Below, piece by piece: positions 52,603 through 63,199 of a DNA stretch of 64,000 nucleotides. Both the position numbers and the translations under genes were made by a program. Below the pieces are notes generated by a model. The model made no database searches, had not been told where the DNA came from, and saw only the letters and a list, made by a program, of their open reading frames with translations. The DNA comes from Prorocentrum cordatum. Taxonomy: Eukaryota; Sar; Dinophyceae; Prorocentrales; Prorocentraceae. Where the stretch lies: positions 1,854,454 through 1,918,453 of the forward strand of contig CAUYUJ010015504.1 in assembly GCA_963575745.1 (NCBI GenBank). The letters run 5' to 3'. Within the stretch, counting starts at the first letter, position 1; each line of letters starts with the position of its first letter.

Positions 52603-53969
52603 CCTCGTTTTACTCCTGAGTGGATATCATTCCAATCAAAACGACGAGAGGACATAGTAATCTGCGCGGTGTTATTCTCGTACATCATCTCAAAGATACG
52701 AAGGGTGCGTTCATGGATCTGCACGCGGCGGAGAACGTGGAAAAAAAGCCAGACGATGGCCAAAGAGGGGAAGGCCGCGGAGAAATCAGCAAGGAAAAGG
52801 GACGAGTACTTATCACCACGCATGTGCCGAGATAACCCCCTAGATTCAGCCTGCATCACATTCGCGAGCATGTCACGCCCGCGCGCGCACGCGTGTTCGC
52901 TGCTGACAAGCGGTGCCGTGTGCTCAACCAGCGAGACTGTGAAAGCATTGGCCAAGAGCTTAACGTCCGTGTTGCTCATACTCAAAGGTCTGGTAGCAGA
53001 CGGATGGCGGACGAGGAATGGACAGCCAGGAGCATCGCGGGGGTCCGAGCCCTTTGGCACACATACAAGAAGGCTTCTCTGCATATCATCTGGGAGAGCA
53101 TGCACCTGGCCATCAAAGAGCGAGGGGTAAACACTGTAGAGGATCCTGGAGGCATTGGCATTCTTCCAGACCGCGTGCGGAATGCCGTCAGGCCCTGGCA
53201 TACGATGATGGCGTTCTGTGATAAGTCCAAACCGAACGGGGTAAGGGAGAAGCCACTCACGATCTAGAGGCCCCGAGAGAACCTGGATGAACGGGTTGAT
53301 TTCGTTCCAGAGCGCGGTGTCAACAGAGGGGGCTTTAAAGACGTCGCGCCAATAATCACGCAGGGCAACTGCAGAGGCCTCAGTGGACGAGAAGGGGGAC
53401 CCGCTGTCGTCATAGACCGCCGGGAGGTATGTGCGCTTGCGAAACTTGCCCCAGAGCTCCTTACGACGTTGGTTGCGGGCAGACAGATCGCACCTCCGGT
53501 TTGTGTCAAGCTCGGACTTGTTAATCTCAGACTCCTCATCCTTCAGTATTTTGTTATATAACGCTTGGACGTGTTGACACAGACCGTCAAGGTGTACACA
53601 TTCAGACAGATCAGCATTAAAGTGAACGCGGAGTCTGGGGTAGCATTCAATAGCATGGCGAAGGCGCTGCTCATGCCCGAGGCGGGGGGCGCGCAGAGCA
53701 GCAAGAGACCAATGATGCTTGTCTTGGTGCGAACCAGCTTGGCGGGTTCCTAATGCAGCGCGCGCTGCAGAGGCGGCCTCGAAGATGTGATCTTTGGCTA
53801 CTTGAAGTTTGGAGAAAGGCCCCCAGGTCGACGGAATTTCACCCAGGGGCCCATCAAGGGCAGAATGAAGTTCGGGTAAGGAAGCATGCCAAGGAGAAAT
53901 GACAGGGTGCCGCGCGGACGGGGAAAAAAGCCCAAGGGTAGCCATCACAGGAATCTGATCACTGGCCAT
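52404..53969 (-). pseudogene. LINE-A reverse transcriptase domain
   Basis: The longest surviving RT frame (521 codons). Motifs in order: PGPDGIPHAVWK (about residue 258), RPLSMSNTDVKLLANAF (327), ARGRDMLANV (363), SLFLADFSAAFPSL with catalytic Asp (390-403), SGVKRGCPTSMHLFVLAVDL (451) and ACADDF (488), where the family normally has A-Y-A-D-D. The catalytic Asp pair is kept but the Tyr is replaced by Cys. A frameshift follows at about 52490; the thumb continues in the frame at 52602-51901. The endonuclease precedes it in another frame. Confidence 0.88.
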
Positions 53970-54729
53970 GAAAGCTTTGAGGGGGCCCAGGGCCCCAGCC
54001 CGAGTAGCGATGTCCCGAAGCAGGGCAGGGGGGGGGGGGAATAAATGCGATCAGTCCTGGAGGTGACATGGGCAGCTTTCCCCCGTGTGCCCCGCCTTGT
54101 GTCCTGGTCTTGAAATATCTCCGTGACGCACGGGAAGAACATGTGGAATAAACGGGCATGAGAAGCATCGCCAGGTGTCCACCCACTCCCATCTCCTTCA
54201 ATCCCCCCTTCCTCTTCAACAGCAAAGTTAAAGCCGCCCATGATGATGCAGCGGGCGGGGATGTCATTGCCACCGCGCATGTGCGAATTAAAGTCGGACT
54301 GAAGCAGACGAAGAACACCCGTGAACATAGAGATCGAATCACGCGTGTTGGGAAGATGAACCTATATATGATTAAGTTGCCCCTGGAGCCTGCGAGGGTA
54401 GTCTTGAAAATCCTGCCAGCGACCAGCGCATGGCGCCGAATGTCCTGGAACTGGGAGGCCAAGAAAGAAGAGATAGCAGCGATGACGCCACCCTCGCGGT
54501 TGGAGTCCTCGAAGAACGAGAAGCCAAACTTATGCGTGCGGGGCTCGCGCTCCATTTCTGTTGTGTCACCTCGATGACCGCGTGTCTCTTGTGTAGTAGC
54601 AATGTCGTATTTCTTGCACAATCCGATATACTTGAAGTACCTCATGGAAGCCTGCACGTTCTGAGAGCGGACCGACGTCATCGACGCTTCCCAGTTCCAT
54701 GTGCATAGTGAGAGAGAGGGCCCAGGCAT
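53945..54729 (-). pseudogene. LINE-A APE-type endonuclease domain
   Basis: ATG at 54729, then LSLCTWNWEASMTSV, KKYDIATTQETRGHRGD (catalytic Q-E) and FGFSFFEDSNREGGVIAAIS. A frameshift near 54330 moves to the frame containing CIIMGGFNFAVEEEGG, which corresponds to G-D-F-N with Asp lost, and SRTDRIYSPPPL (S-R-x-D-R-I). These are APE endonuclease motifs that nick target DNA for target-primed reverse transcription. A C/G run at 54031-54040 is another probable frameshift point. Confidence 0.82.
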
Positions 54730-54987
54730 GAACAGGTCGGCGATGTTAACATATCCATCAGAGGAGGGGGGGAGGGGGAGGAGGAGAACTGACTAAGCAT
54801 TCAGGCCGGTCAGGTTCAGCGCCGAAAGGGGCGGCGCAGTTGAACCTGGGCTACCTCCTCAAGTGCGGCTGCGCGCTGTGATGCCGAATTCTAACAGTGT
54901 GTCGCGGACAATCTCCGTCGCGACGGCTCCGCTGTCAGAGACTGAGATGTCAACCGCAGGCGCCGGGTCGCGCGGGCCACGGAGGAT

Positions 54988-55815
54988 TCAGACGCGCCCC
55001 CCCGGCCCAGAGCCCCCGACCTCGCAGCCGCGGTTCCGCATGAGATCCGCCAAATGGCATCGGACACGTCCGAGGGATAAGAACAGCTGGCGACCCTTGA
55101 AGTCAAGGTCGCGGCGCAGCCGAAGCGTGAACTGTGCGCCTGGGCGCGGCGGGTCAGCTACATTCCAGGAGCCATTCGTGCGGTTGAAATTGTCCAGGAA
55201 CGTTGATGCCTCCAGCGCGGTCTCCAAGTGGAGAGTGACATTCTTCGACATGTCAAAGCCACGGACGATGATCGTGGCCGCCGCAGCGGCGGGCGCAAAG
55301 GTGGAGATGCAGGAATTGCCGATGATCTTGAGGTCGCCCGCCAGCATGCGCCGCGGGAAGCCAAGGAGCACGAGCTTGCACGTCTGGCCCTGGGCTTTCT
55401 GCTGCGACTGCGACGAGCGGCCAGGAGACGGAGTCGGAGGTGGCGTCGGCGTGGATTGCATAGCAGCAATGTGGCCTTCCGAGGCACGCTGACGATCCAA
55501 GGGCTCGGAGAGGGAGCACTCAATCGAATCCACCTTGGCCTGAAGGGCAGGGTCAGCAGTCCTCATGGCTGCCTCGCTGCCGTTCGCCTCAATAATGCCC
55601 ACCCTGTAGTCGAGCGCATTCAGCGAGGAAGATACCGAAGCTTGAAGTTCTTGACGGCGAGTGCTGCACTCGCGGCTAAGCAGGGTCATCCGGTCGGCAA
55701 GCGCAGCACATCGATCAATGGAGACCTTGCAGGCCTCTTTGATGGCGCCCATGTCCACCGACTGGTTAGCGACCAACTGTGAAAGCGTTTCCATGTTACA
55801 TATGAGAGTGTCCAT
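54988..55815 (-). pseudogene. LINE-A ORF1 protein (coiled coil plus RNA-binding domain)
   Basis: A 275-codon frame. The first 120 residues are heptad-like (MDTLICNMETLSQLVANQSV, then ALADRMTLLSRECSTRRQEL). A Pro/Ser linker follows (about 124-137), and then an RRM-like fold: CKLVLLGFPRRMLAGDLKII, IIVRGFDMSKNVTLHLETAL and GAQFTLRLRRDLDFKGRQLF. This is the architecture of LINE ORF1 RNA chaperones. The normal C-terminus seems lost to a frameshift near 54990. Confidence 0.75.
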
Positions 55816-56202
55816 CTTATACTCTGTTGAGCTGCTGCCTGGCGTCGACGGCCACCAGATCTGCTGCTTTTCGATTGGCGATGCTTAACTGGAACATGAC
55901 GAAGGGATCCCTGAGACGCGACAGAGCCATCTCTCGCATGGCCATCATTGCGGCGCTCGCGACGGGCACGCCGATCCTCACGTTCTTCAAAACTGTCCTG
56001 TCTGCGAACATGCCCTTTGCGAGCCACGGCGCCGATGAAGAACGGAGCCCCAGGAGAGATGCGGCACTCAGCAAAATGCGGGGTAGAAGAAGGGTGACTG
56101 AGAAAATGAATGCGGCAGCCCCTGTCCTGGGGCCTCTCCAGGACTGCACTCGCGCGCGCGGTCCGCCTCGACACTCGAGACAGGGGTTCCCCGACGTTGC
56201 AA

Positions 56203-56224
56203 ATTAACCCAAAATTGCTACGGA
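56203..56224 (-). other. Decayed spliced-leader relic at the 5' end of LINE-A
   Basis: The minus strand reads TCCGTAGCAATTTTGGGTTA then AT; 18 of 22 positions match DinoSL. Position and order (5' of ORF1, immediately abutting LINE-D) support it despite four mismatches. Confidence 0.68.
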
Positions 56225-56950
56225 CCCCTAATCCTCTTCGGAAATTGGGCATCGAGGCTCTCTTCCATGACTGTTTTGAAATGTCGAAAAACAGCATCCA
56301 TGAACTCGGCCAGGCCCTTGAGGTCCCCAGGCTCAAATTTGAAACGTTGATCCTGCGGGAGTATCCATCCCCATGGGCCCACTGGGTAGATGTCCAAATC
56401 GAGGAGGGTGGCGATAGAGGCTGAGAAGAGGGACGTACCCTTGCCCCAGCGAGCCCTCGAATTGGAAAGTCCCCCACCGCTGCGGTCCACCGCCGGCTGA
56501 TGAGGGCATGCAGGTTCGGTTTCTGGTTGGGCAAGTCGAACCAGGTCCCGAGGAGCTGCACTGCACATAGTGGGCAGGATCCTCCTGCTCCTGTCCTCTC
56601 GACGAGAGGGCGAAACCTGCGGCGGTGCATCCATACTTGGGAACGTAGCGTAGTCCTCTGACAGGGCGTCCTCTGACCTGCCTAAATGTAGATGGAGAAA
56701 TCCATTGGCCTTGATGTCCCCAGAAGAGATGTGGCTTGGCCCCCGTAGAGACTAACCCCCAGGCCTTCTTGGTACCCTTTGTGAGAATTGGATATATCGC
56801 GGGGCCCCATCGAGCCCCTTTCTTAATGCAGGTTTTCCTGACGGTGGGCCGCCTCCGACGACCGCGAGCGGCATCCAATCCAAGATCGCGCCCAACTTGC
56901 CGCGTTCGAAGTTGGCGCCCTTTGTGATGGAGCCCAATGAGGATACCTTT
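56225..56950 (-). pseudogene. LINE-D/E, 5' piece: RT thumb/connection
   Basis: The frames contain VRGLRYVPKYGCTAAGFALS, QEQEDPAHYVQC and, after a shift, IATLLDLDIYPVGPWGWILP then FEPGDLKGLAEFMDAVFRHF. This block follows the RT and precedes the zinc knuckle in LINE-C. The frame stays open until it meets the spliced leader of LINE-A (its stop codon lies inside the SL). The piece is 5'-truncated next to the CCT repeat at 57.0-57.2 kb. Confidence 0.75.
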
Positions 56951-57004
56951 GCTGAGGCTCCCGTTGGAAGAGATGATACAGGATTTCGGTGATAGTCGGC
57001 GTCC

Positions 57005-57195
57005 CCGCCTCCCCCACCCCCCCCCCCTCCTCATCCTCCTCCTCCTCCTCCTCCTCCGTCTCCTCCTCCTCCTCCGTCTCCTCCGCCTCCCCCCCCCTCC
57101 TCCCCCCCCCTCCTCCTCCTCCTCCTCCTCCTCCTCCTCCTCCTCCTCCTCCCCCTCCTCCTCCTCCACCTCCCCCTCCTCCTCCTCGCCTAGGC
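57005..57195. repeat. (CCT)n microsatellite
   Basis: CCTCCTCCTC, with CCGTCTCCTCC variants at 57050-57090, between LINE-B and LINE-D. Confidence 0.95.
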
Positions 57196-57280
57196 CCCTT
57201 AGGCCCTCGGCGCGCCGGGTCCTGCTACGAAGAAAGGGGGGGGGGTGCTGTAATCCGACACTGCCCAAAGATCACTCGCG

Positions 57281-58144
57281 CTAGAACTGGGCCCACCGGC
57301 CGAACTCCGCGCCCGAGGACGGGGTCGATTCCCGCTCCTCAAGAGACCCGGGGGGCGGCACGCAGCCTTGTTTCTGGGGCCGTTGTGGCAGAGCCTGGCC
57401 CTCAGCATCACCTTGGTAGCGCCGATCGCCCCGCAGACGCTGCGCCATGCTCGGCCACCCGCGCCGCTCCAAAGCCCACAGGAGAAGGTGCGACAATCGA
57501 GCAAGCCTGGGGAAACCAGAACACGGAAATGCGATCACCGCGCCTCTCGACCATTCACGAATTCCACACATTATGCAAGTGGTTCTCTTGCACACTCGCA
57601 CTAACTCATGGCCGTTCGCTTGAGTCACCAATTCGGATAAAGCTGGTGCCTGAAGCCTCTTGGCTCGGAGTTCGCCCCCCTCGTTGAAGTTCGCCCCGGG
57701 CGAAGCACCCCCGCCAACTCCCGCCGCGAACGCAACGCGGCCGCGCAGCTGGAAATCTCGGGCACGGAGTTCGTCGTAGAGACTAGGGTGTATCCTGTGC
57801 ATCCTGGATCCGAGCTCGGCTAATCTGTCAGCCTCTCGATTGCCTCTGCAGGTCCGCCATGTACAGCCCTGGGCGGCGGCTCTGGCCCAGGACTGGTGAA
57901 TGCGGGTCTTCAACAGTGATCGGCGCAATCGCATCTTCGCATTGCCTAGAAAAACGCGCCACAACTCGGCATGCGAAACTTCATCTAGAGACTGATGTGG
58001 ACCAGCCCCCCGAATATCAGCTACCACCTTACAGTCGCGAACTACATGGACGGGTTCCACCCAGCGTTTTAGACAAGCATCAAGAGCAGACCCGCTTGCT
58101 GGACAGGGTGGGGCAAGGGGCCATGCAGGGCGCCGCCCGAGCAC
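57281..58144 (-). pseudogene. LINE-B RNase H 3' half and C-terminal CxxC motif
   Basis: CKVVADIRGAGPHQSLDEVS and CRGNREADRLAELGSRMHRI (final RNase H motif, with D of E-A-D) are followed by an Arg/Ala region and then CKRTTCIMCGIREWSRGAVI, the C-x2-C-G ending of the family. The frame stops at 57281. Confidence 0.75.
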
Positions 58145-58500
58145 CCATGGCGGTCCACTTGGAGAGCTCCCCAGCCAGCTCTCTCATGCACGATGCCCCC
58201 AGGAGAGAAGGCGGATCCATCGATGGCGACGTCTCCTCTGAAGACCCCATGCGGGGGCAAGGCCCTCCAAACTTGACACTGGTCACAACGGGGGGGAGGG
58301 GTCTCAAACGCCAGGCTGGGGACAGGACATCTGGCGGTGCCGATATCGCATGGCGCAGCCTGTTCGAAGTCGGCAATGGCCTCTGACCCGCGCAGTTCTC
58401 GGCGTGCCCACCACGTCGCAGGGCAGCTCGCAATCCTGCGCCGCGGCGTGCCGAGGTCGCCGCGCAGCTCGCACTTCGGGCAGGCGGTGCGGCGACCCAT
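58069..58500 (-). pseudogene. LINE-B zinc knuckle and RNase H 5' half
   Basis: TACPKCELRGDLGTPRRRIA begins the knuckle. GDVAIDGSAFSPGG with the first catalytic Asp and then RAGWGALQVDRHGC are the opening strands of RNase H. It overlaps the next fragment in another frame. Confidence 0.75.
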
Positions 58501-58539
58501 GAATGAACTGCTCTGCGTCGGGAAGCCTCCTGAAACGCA

Positions 58540-59475
58540 TCAATCCAGGTGGGCCGCTCCAGCCACCTGCCCTCGCCCTCTGAGCAGCGACGGGGCATCC
58601 ACAATAGGCCCCAGCCTAATGCCCCACTGCAGAACACGGCCATGGAAGCCGGCGCCCGCGAGGCCCTTGATCAAGACCTTCTTGGAGCCCACGTTAACCA
58701 GGGCATTCAAAGACATCTTGTCGAGGTGACCGAAATCAAATATAGCGCCGCCAGATTCCACCCACGCGACGGGGGCGCCGGCCAGTCCATTCCATCCAAG
58801 GCGCCCGAGGGTGCGCCGTGCAGCCCCGCCAGGGCCACGCGCGCGATTCCACTCGCCCATAGGGCCCTGCTGGGCCTGCGCAAAAATGTTCTTCACCGGG
58901 CTCCTTGGCTACCAGCGCTCGCGCCGCGCCTGCGCCCAGGACTGGGTGGGGGGCAGGTTGGCCTGGCGGGTCAGGTCCACGGCGGCGTCGGCGCGAAGCA
59001 AAAACTCTAGCGTTCTCGAGCGCCCTCGGGAGACCCCGAAAGCACTGCGCGCGATGACAGCACGGATCTGCGAGGAACTCTTGCTGGAAACACCGCGCGC
59101 CCTCGCGCCGTGCATGCCAGCGGCCCCCCCCCCCCCCCCCGTCTTCAAGATGCGTTCGGCCCCAACCGCAGCGGATCGGAGGGTTCGACACCTGCGCGCT
59201 CGAGGTCGCAGCTTAAATATCCTGACGCGACGCACCTTCGCCCCAAGACGGCCCCTGACTCGAAAGTCCACTCCGAGGTTCTTAGTAGACTCGCTATGCC
59301 TGAACTTCCAACGGCGCAACTTCGATGCGATATTCTTCGAAATCCAACCGCGGGAGCTACCGCTACATCCGCGGCCCCGGACGCGACGAGGCGCGCGCGC
59401 TCGAGCCGCCGGCGCGCGAAGAAACTGGCGAGGCCAAGCCCCGCTGCAACAGCCCTGGCCCGACCAGACACGCAA
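58540..59475 (-). pseudogene. LINE-B RT thumb/connection
   Basis: ESTKNLGVDFRVRGRLGAKV gives the N-L-G-V-D-F box that follows RT in this subfamily, then a basic helix region and GVSSKSSSQIRAVIARSAFG, continuing with ALVNVGSKKVLIKGLAGAGF in another frame. Confidence 0.72.
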
Positions 59476-59561
59476 AGCGCGATGTCGCCCACCACGTTAA
59501 AAGATACGCGCGCATCCGAAAGCACCCGCCGTCGCGTCGAGGGCATCGCGGAGGAAGACTC

Positions 59562-60716
59562 TCAGGGGGGTAGTAGCAGAGGCGCATCCTGCCAGAATCG
59601 CCCGCGCTGCACGCACCCCCTGCGAACGCGCCCCCCCCCCCAAGGTAACGCGCCGACGCCCCCGATGGCCGGCGAGGAGAAACCCAGGAATGATAGCTGT
59701 GGCGCGGTGTCGAATAGCCGCCCGCGCGAGTGGAACGCGGCCAACTTTCTCGCGGGCTCTGGCGGGGAAGGCGATGCCTGTGTTCTGGACAAGCTCCCCC
59801 TGGCCTGACTGCTCCCAAACAGCTCGCTCGCACGAGCGCCCTGCGCCCCCGTGGAAGTAATCCCGAGGGCGGGTCCGCCCCCAAGACGCAGCTTCTCTCC
59901 TGGGCAGGGCCCGAACAAACGCAGAAGGCAGCCCGATGGGCCTCTATGTCCGCCATGAGGTTTTTCAACCATGGCCACCAAGATCGTTCTCACCTGGCTG
60001 GGAACGTGACCGAACTTCAGGTTGGCCTTCCAGAGGCCTGGGAGCGCGCGCAGGCCATCGTCGCTGACGTGCAGGAGGTCTCTCGGGTGGACGTCTTCGC
60101 TCCCCGGCGCAGTCCGAACCCCGAACTCCTTGCTGCGCGCCCTGGCGGCAGACGGGGCAAACTCCCGGTCGAGAAGCCGGCGATGCGCGTTATCGCTGAG
60201 AGAGCGAATGTATTCGTTCAAACAACCGATAGGGCCCTGATCTGGCACATCCCCTTCTGGAATATTCCATGCCCCTTCCCACTCCGCCGTCAAATCGCGC
60301 AGAGCTCGATGCGGCCCTGGAGGGCCCCGGTCAGGATCAGAAGACTTAGAAGGGGTCCAACCTGGGGGCCGCGGCGTGGCGGAGCCCCCCCACCCCCCCG
60401 TGATTGGCCGCCTCTTCGACCCAGCTCCCCCGGGCAGACTGGCGCGACGAAGCCTGCGCGCGCTCGAGAAGACCAGCGCGCTTGCCAGCGCCCGTCGCCC
60501 AACGGTATAACTCCCGCGCAGAGTGGCCCCGCGGTTCGGAACGACCCGGGCTCCATTCGGACCGCTCGTGGTCTTTCCTGAGGGCCGGGGGGCCTCGGGC
60601 GATTCTGTTGAGGATGCACCCTTAATCCCTCCCCAACCAAGACGCCCCCTTTGCTCTAGAGAAGTGGAGTTCCAAGAGCCAGACGCGGAGGGGGCGCCGC
60701 CCTCGCGCCCGAGCAC
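59562..60716 (-). pseudogene. LINE-B RT N-terminal part
   Basis: The frame carries EFGVRTAPGSEDVHPRDLLH, then VSDDGLRALPGLWKANLKFG and ILVAMVEKPHGGHRGPSG, equal to RT motifs 0-2 in this family. Motif A is not clear because the frame breaks at about 59900; I could not find an intact YxDD. Confidence 0.7.
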
Positions 60717-61003
60717 ACCCCGCAGGATAAGGACCTCCAGCGGTTAGGATCTCGGGCGCACTCCGGGCCTGGGCCCCCCGGGATCCCCCGCGACATTTGC
60801 CCCCCAGCCCCTGGTCGCGGCAGCGTGCCCTGCGCGCGTCGCCCTCGTAAAGCTCGAGAAACTTGTTGAAATGATGCTGGAGATGCTCGGGCCCATCGCC
60901 CCCCCCCCCAAGCGATCTGCCAAAGTGCCCAAGTCCATTGGAGCGGTTGGAGGCCCGCGGGGAGGCTCGGCGCGATCTCCAGGGAACCTCTCGGGCCCCA
61001 TCG

Positions 61004-61417
61004 TCATCGGCACCGTGGGCAAGAAGGCTTTGTGGCGCATGTCAACTGCACTGCCCAATGCGGCTTCAAAATGGAGACTCGGCTGCGGCGGGCACGCCTG
61101 GCCGAAATCGCATGGCCTGGAGAGACAAAGAAGAAATCGAGCACCTTCCGCGCCTTTCCACGCCTGCAAGTAGAGACAGACGGAGCACGCATCGTGGCAC
61201 GAAAACGGGAATGACATCCACACACACACAGATGGCTTGAGGAAAGCAACCCCAGGCACCGCCGATGATGCACGGAAGTCTCCGCCCATGGAAGGAGTTC
61301 CCCCAGCTTGGCAAGTAGCTGAGGACCCTGCGGCCCCAGGCCACCGCCCCCCGTGGGATGGCAAAGTGCAACGTCTAGAAAACCACAGGGCGCGGGCATG
61401 CACCCAACAAGTGTCAA
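61004..61417 (-). pseudogene. LINE-B endonuclease fragment
   Basis: FLDVALCHPTGGGGLGPQGP then QLLAKLGELLPWAETSV matches the helix before the G-D-F-N strand, and RRGKARKVLDFFFVSPG resembles the final strand with D-F/Y. The catalytic strand itself is not recognisable. Confidence 0.5.
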
Positions 61418-62014
61418 TCCACTGCGGGCAAGGGAGGGAGACTAGGAGCTACTGCGCCGGGCGGCAGGCTCATTCCGAGCGATCGGCGGCAACCCACGCC
61501 AAACCCGCTCAAAACCCGCCGCCCTGGGCCATGGGGCCTCAGGCTGGTTTGCCAACATGGACTACCTAATGTGGACTCAGCTTCCTCGACCCGGCATGGG
61601 GCTCGGACGACCCTCGAAGCAAAACGGCGTCGTCGCGAGATTCTCCTGCCAAAAATCACACCAGAGGACCCCGACCCAAAGAGTTTTCATTCTCGACAGC
61701 GAACTTCTCTCGGCGCTTCGCAACCTGCAACTTAGGAGAACACGATGGCGGAGGAGGAGGGCGGGAGGGGGGGCTGTCGCAGGATGCTTGGCGCGGCGGC
61801 CCAAAGAGCGGGTCAGGGGCGCAGCGGGCTATCCCCAGCTGCCGCGTGCGCGGCACGCGCGCGCAAGGGGCTCAGAGGGTGCCCCAGGGAAAGGCGCCGC
61901 CGTGGCCGCCGCAGCGGCTGCCGTCATCCCCGACTCCTGCTGCGTCTGCCAGTTGCCTCCGTGGACGCTGGACGTAGCAGCGCCGCTCTCACCCTTGCGC
62001 TTCTTGAAGATTAT

Positions 62015-62950
62015 CTATGAGTGCTCCTTGTGGTCCTTGACCAAAGACTCGGCCTTGTCGCGTATCGAACTGAGCAGTTTGTCCGTCGCCGCCTTGAGCC
62101 CGTCGGCCAACCGGCGTCTCCTCTCCTGCACTGCGGTCAAATCCTCCTTGGACAGTTCCTGGTGGTCGCCCAAGCCGAAGAGGCTGTCATCCATCACGAA
62201 AATATCCGCGATGTTGACGTCCAGAATATCTTTGATGCACAGCTTGGCGCCCATCGGCTTGGGCTGCTGCTCCGCGCCGATGGTCTGGGCATGAAGCTGC
62301 GCTACCGCCTGCGTGTACTTTGCAGCAGAAGCCTCCACCTGCGAAACAAGTTCGGCGACGACTGTCTGATGCTGGTCGCGTTGCTGCGTGAAATATTCCG
62401 GCTTCTCGGAGGCCGCGGCGAGAAGCTGCTCAACATACTGGAACTTGGCGTGGGCCTCGCCTGCGACCGTGTGCGCCGCCTTTCCTGGCTGCGCGCGTCT
62501 GTTGATATCCGGCTGACAGGCTCTCGCTAGCTGGATGTTGTTGCTCTTGTGTCCCAACTGCTCCATGATATGTACCTCGGCGTCACTGATCGTTCAGAAG
62601 TCCTGGCCGCCACAGCCAGGCAATTGAGCACCAATAGGCCGAGGAGAATGGAGACCAAGAGAAATGATGTTTTGCGGATGCTTAGCCGCAAGCAAGGGTT
62701 CATGATGTAACGAGATCTCTCCCGCGGCAGGCTCGGTACCGCAATGCTTGCACCAGCTCCACGATGCCTTGTTACGGCCGCATCCGTATGCGCACTTCCA
62801 ATTAATAGCAGCCTTGTCCTGCCACCCGCTATACGTGTAGACGCTGCTACTGGACCCTTTGCTTGCTGCGCCACCTTTCCAGATTCCTTCTGCGCCATGG
62901 CGTCTGCAGGCGGTGAAGGGGCGAATAACCAACGAAGGGGGGCTTTTCGC
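62015..62950 (-). pseudogene. LINE-B ORF1 protein
   Basis: The upstream frame encodes INWKCAYGCGRNKASWSWCK then HCGTEP, a W-x-C-x3-C...C-x2-C zinc finger of RanBP2 type that opens ORF1 proteins of this LINE subfamily. After a frameshift the frame 62566-62015 gives an amphipathic helical protein: KFQYVEQLLAAASEKPEYFT, then VVAELVSQVEASAAKYTQAV and LTAVQERRRRLADGLKAATD. The presumed role is binding the element's RNA. Confidence 0.7.
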
Positions 62951-63179
62951 TATTCTAGTCCTCCGGGGGCCCTCGCCAGGCCCCGGGACCGTCCACAACA
63001 CTACTCTAAGATGAAAGACTGGTACCGGGAAGGGGTCAAGACCTCTGGGGGTCGACGTTGCGAAACAAGCACGACGTCGGGGGTCTGGGCATGCCTCTGC
63101 CGACGTTCTCTGCTCCAGCGGGGGCACCCCCCGACCCTCGCGCCACGGCGCCCTGCCGCAACGCGCCCTCGGCTCCAAT

Positions 63180-63199
63180 CTTCGGCCGAAATGGCTCGG
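63180..63199 (-). other. Possible degenerate spliced leader, 5' of LINE-B
   Basis: Minus strand CCGAGCCATTTCGGCCGAAG aligns to DinoSL with a one-base deletion and three mismatches. It lies about 240 bp upstream of the ORF1 zinc finger. It is weak on its own and kept only because two other LINEs here show the same arrangement. Confidence 0.3.

Larger units (their letters stand above)
51129..56224 (-). mobile_element. LINE-A: near-full-length decayed LINE with relic spliced leader
   Basis: A 5.1-kb minus-strand element: SL relic (56224-56203), ORF1 (from about 56149 or 55815 to 54988), endonuclease (54729-53945), RT (53969-52490), thumb (52500-51950) and a C-H-C zinc-like ending (about 51580-51480). 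No RNase H was found. Three or more frameshifts interrupt ORF2, and the endonuclease GDFN and RT YADD motifs are altered, so it is inactive. It appears inserted within LINE-D/E. Confidence 0.85.

Noticed and set aside
50990-56230. Target-site duplication flanking LINE-A
   Set aside because: I compared the sequence at about 56225 with that at about 51000 and found no convincing direct repeat. The right edge of LINE-A is too poorly defined.
57281-57604. LINE-B and LINE-D as a single element
   Set aside because: LINE-B already has its own thumb, RNase H and C-terminal motif. LINE-D repeats the thumb region, so they must be different elements.
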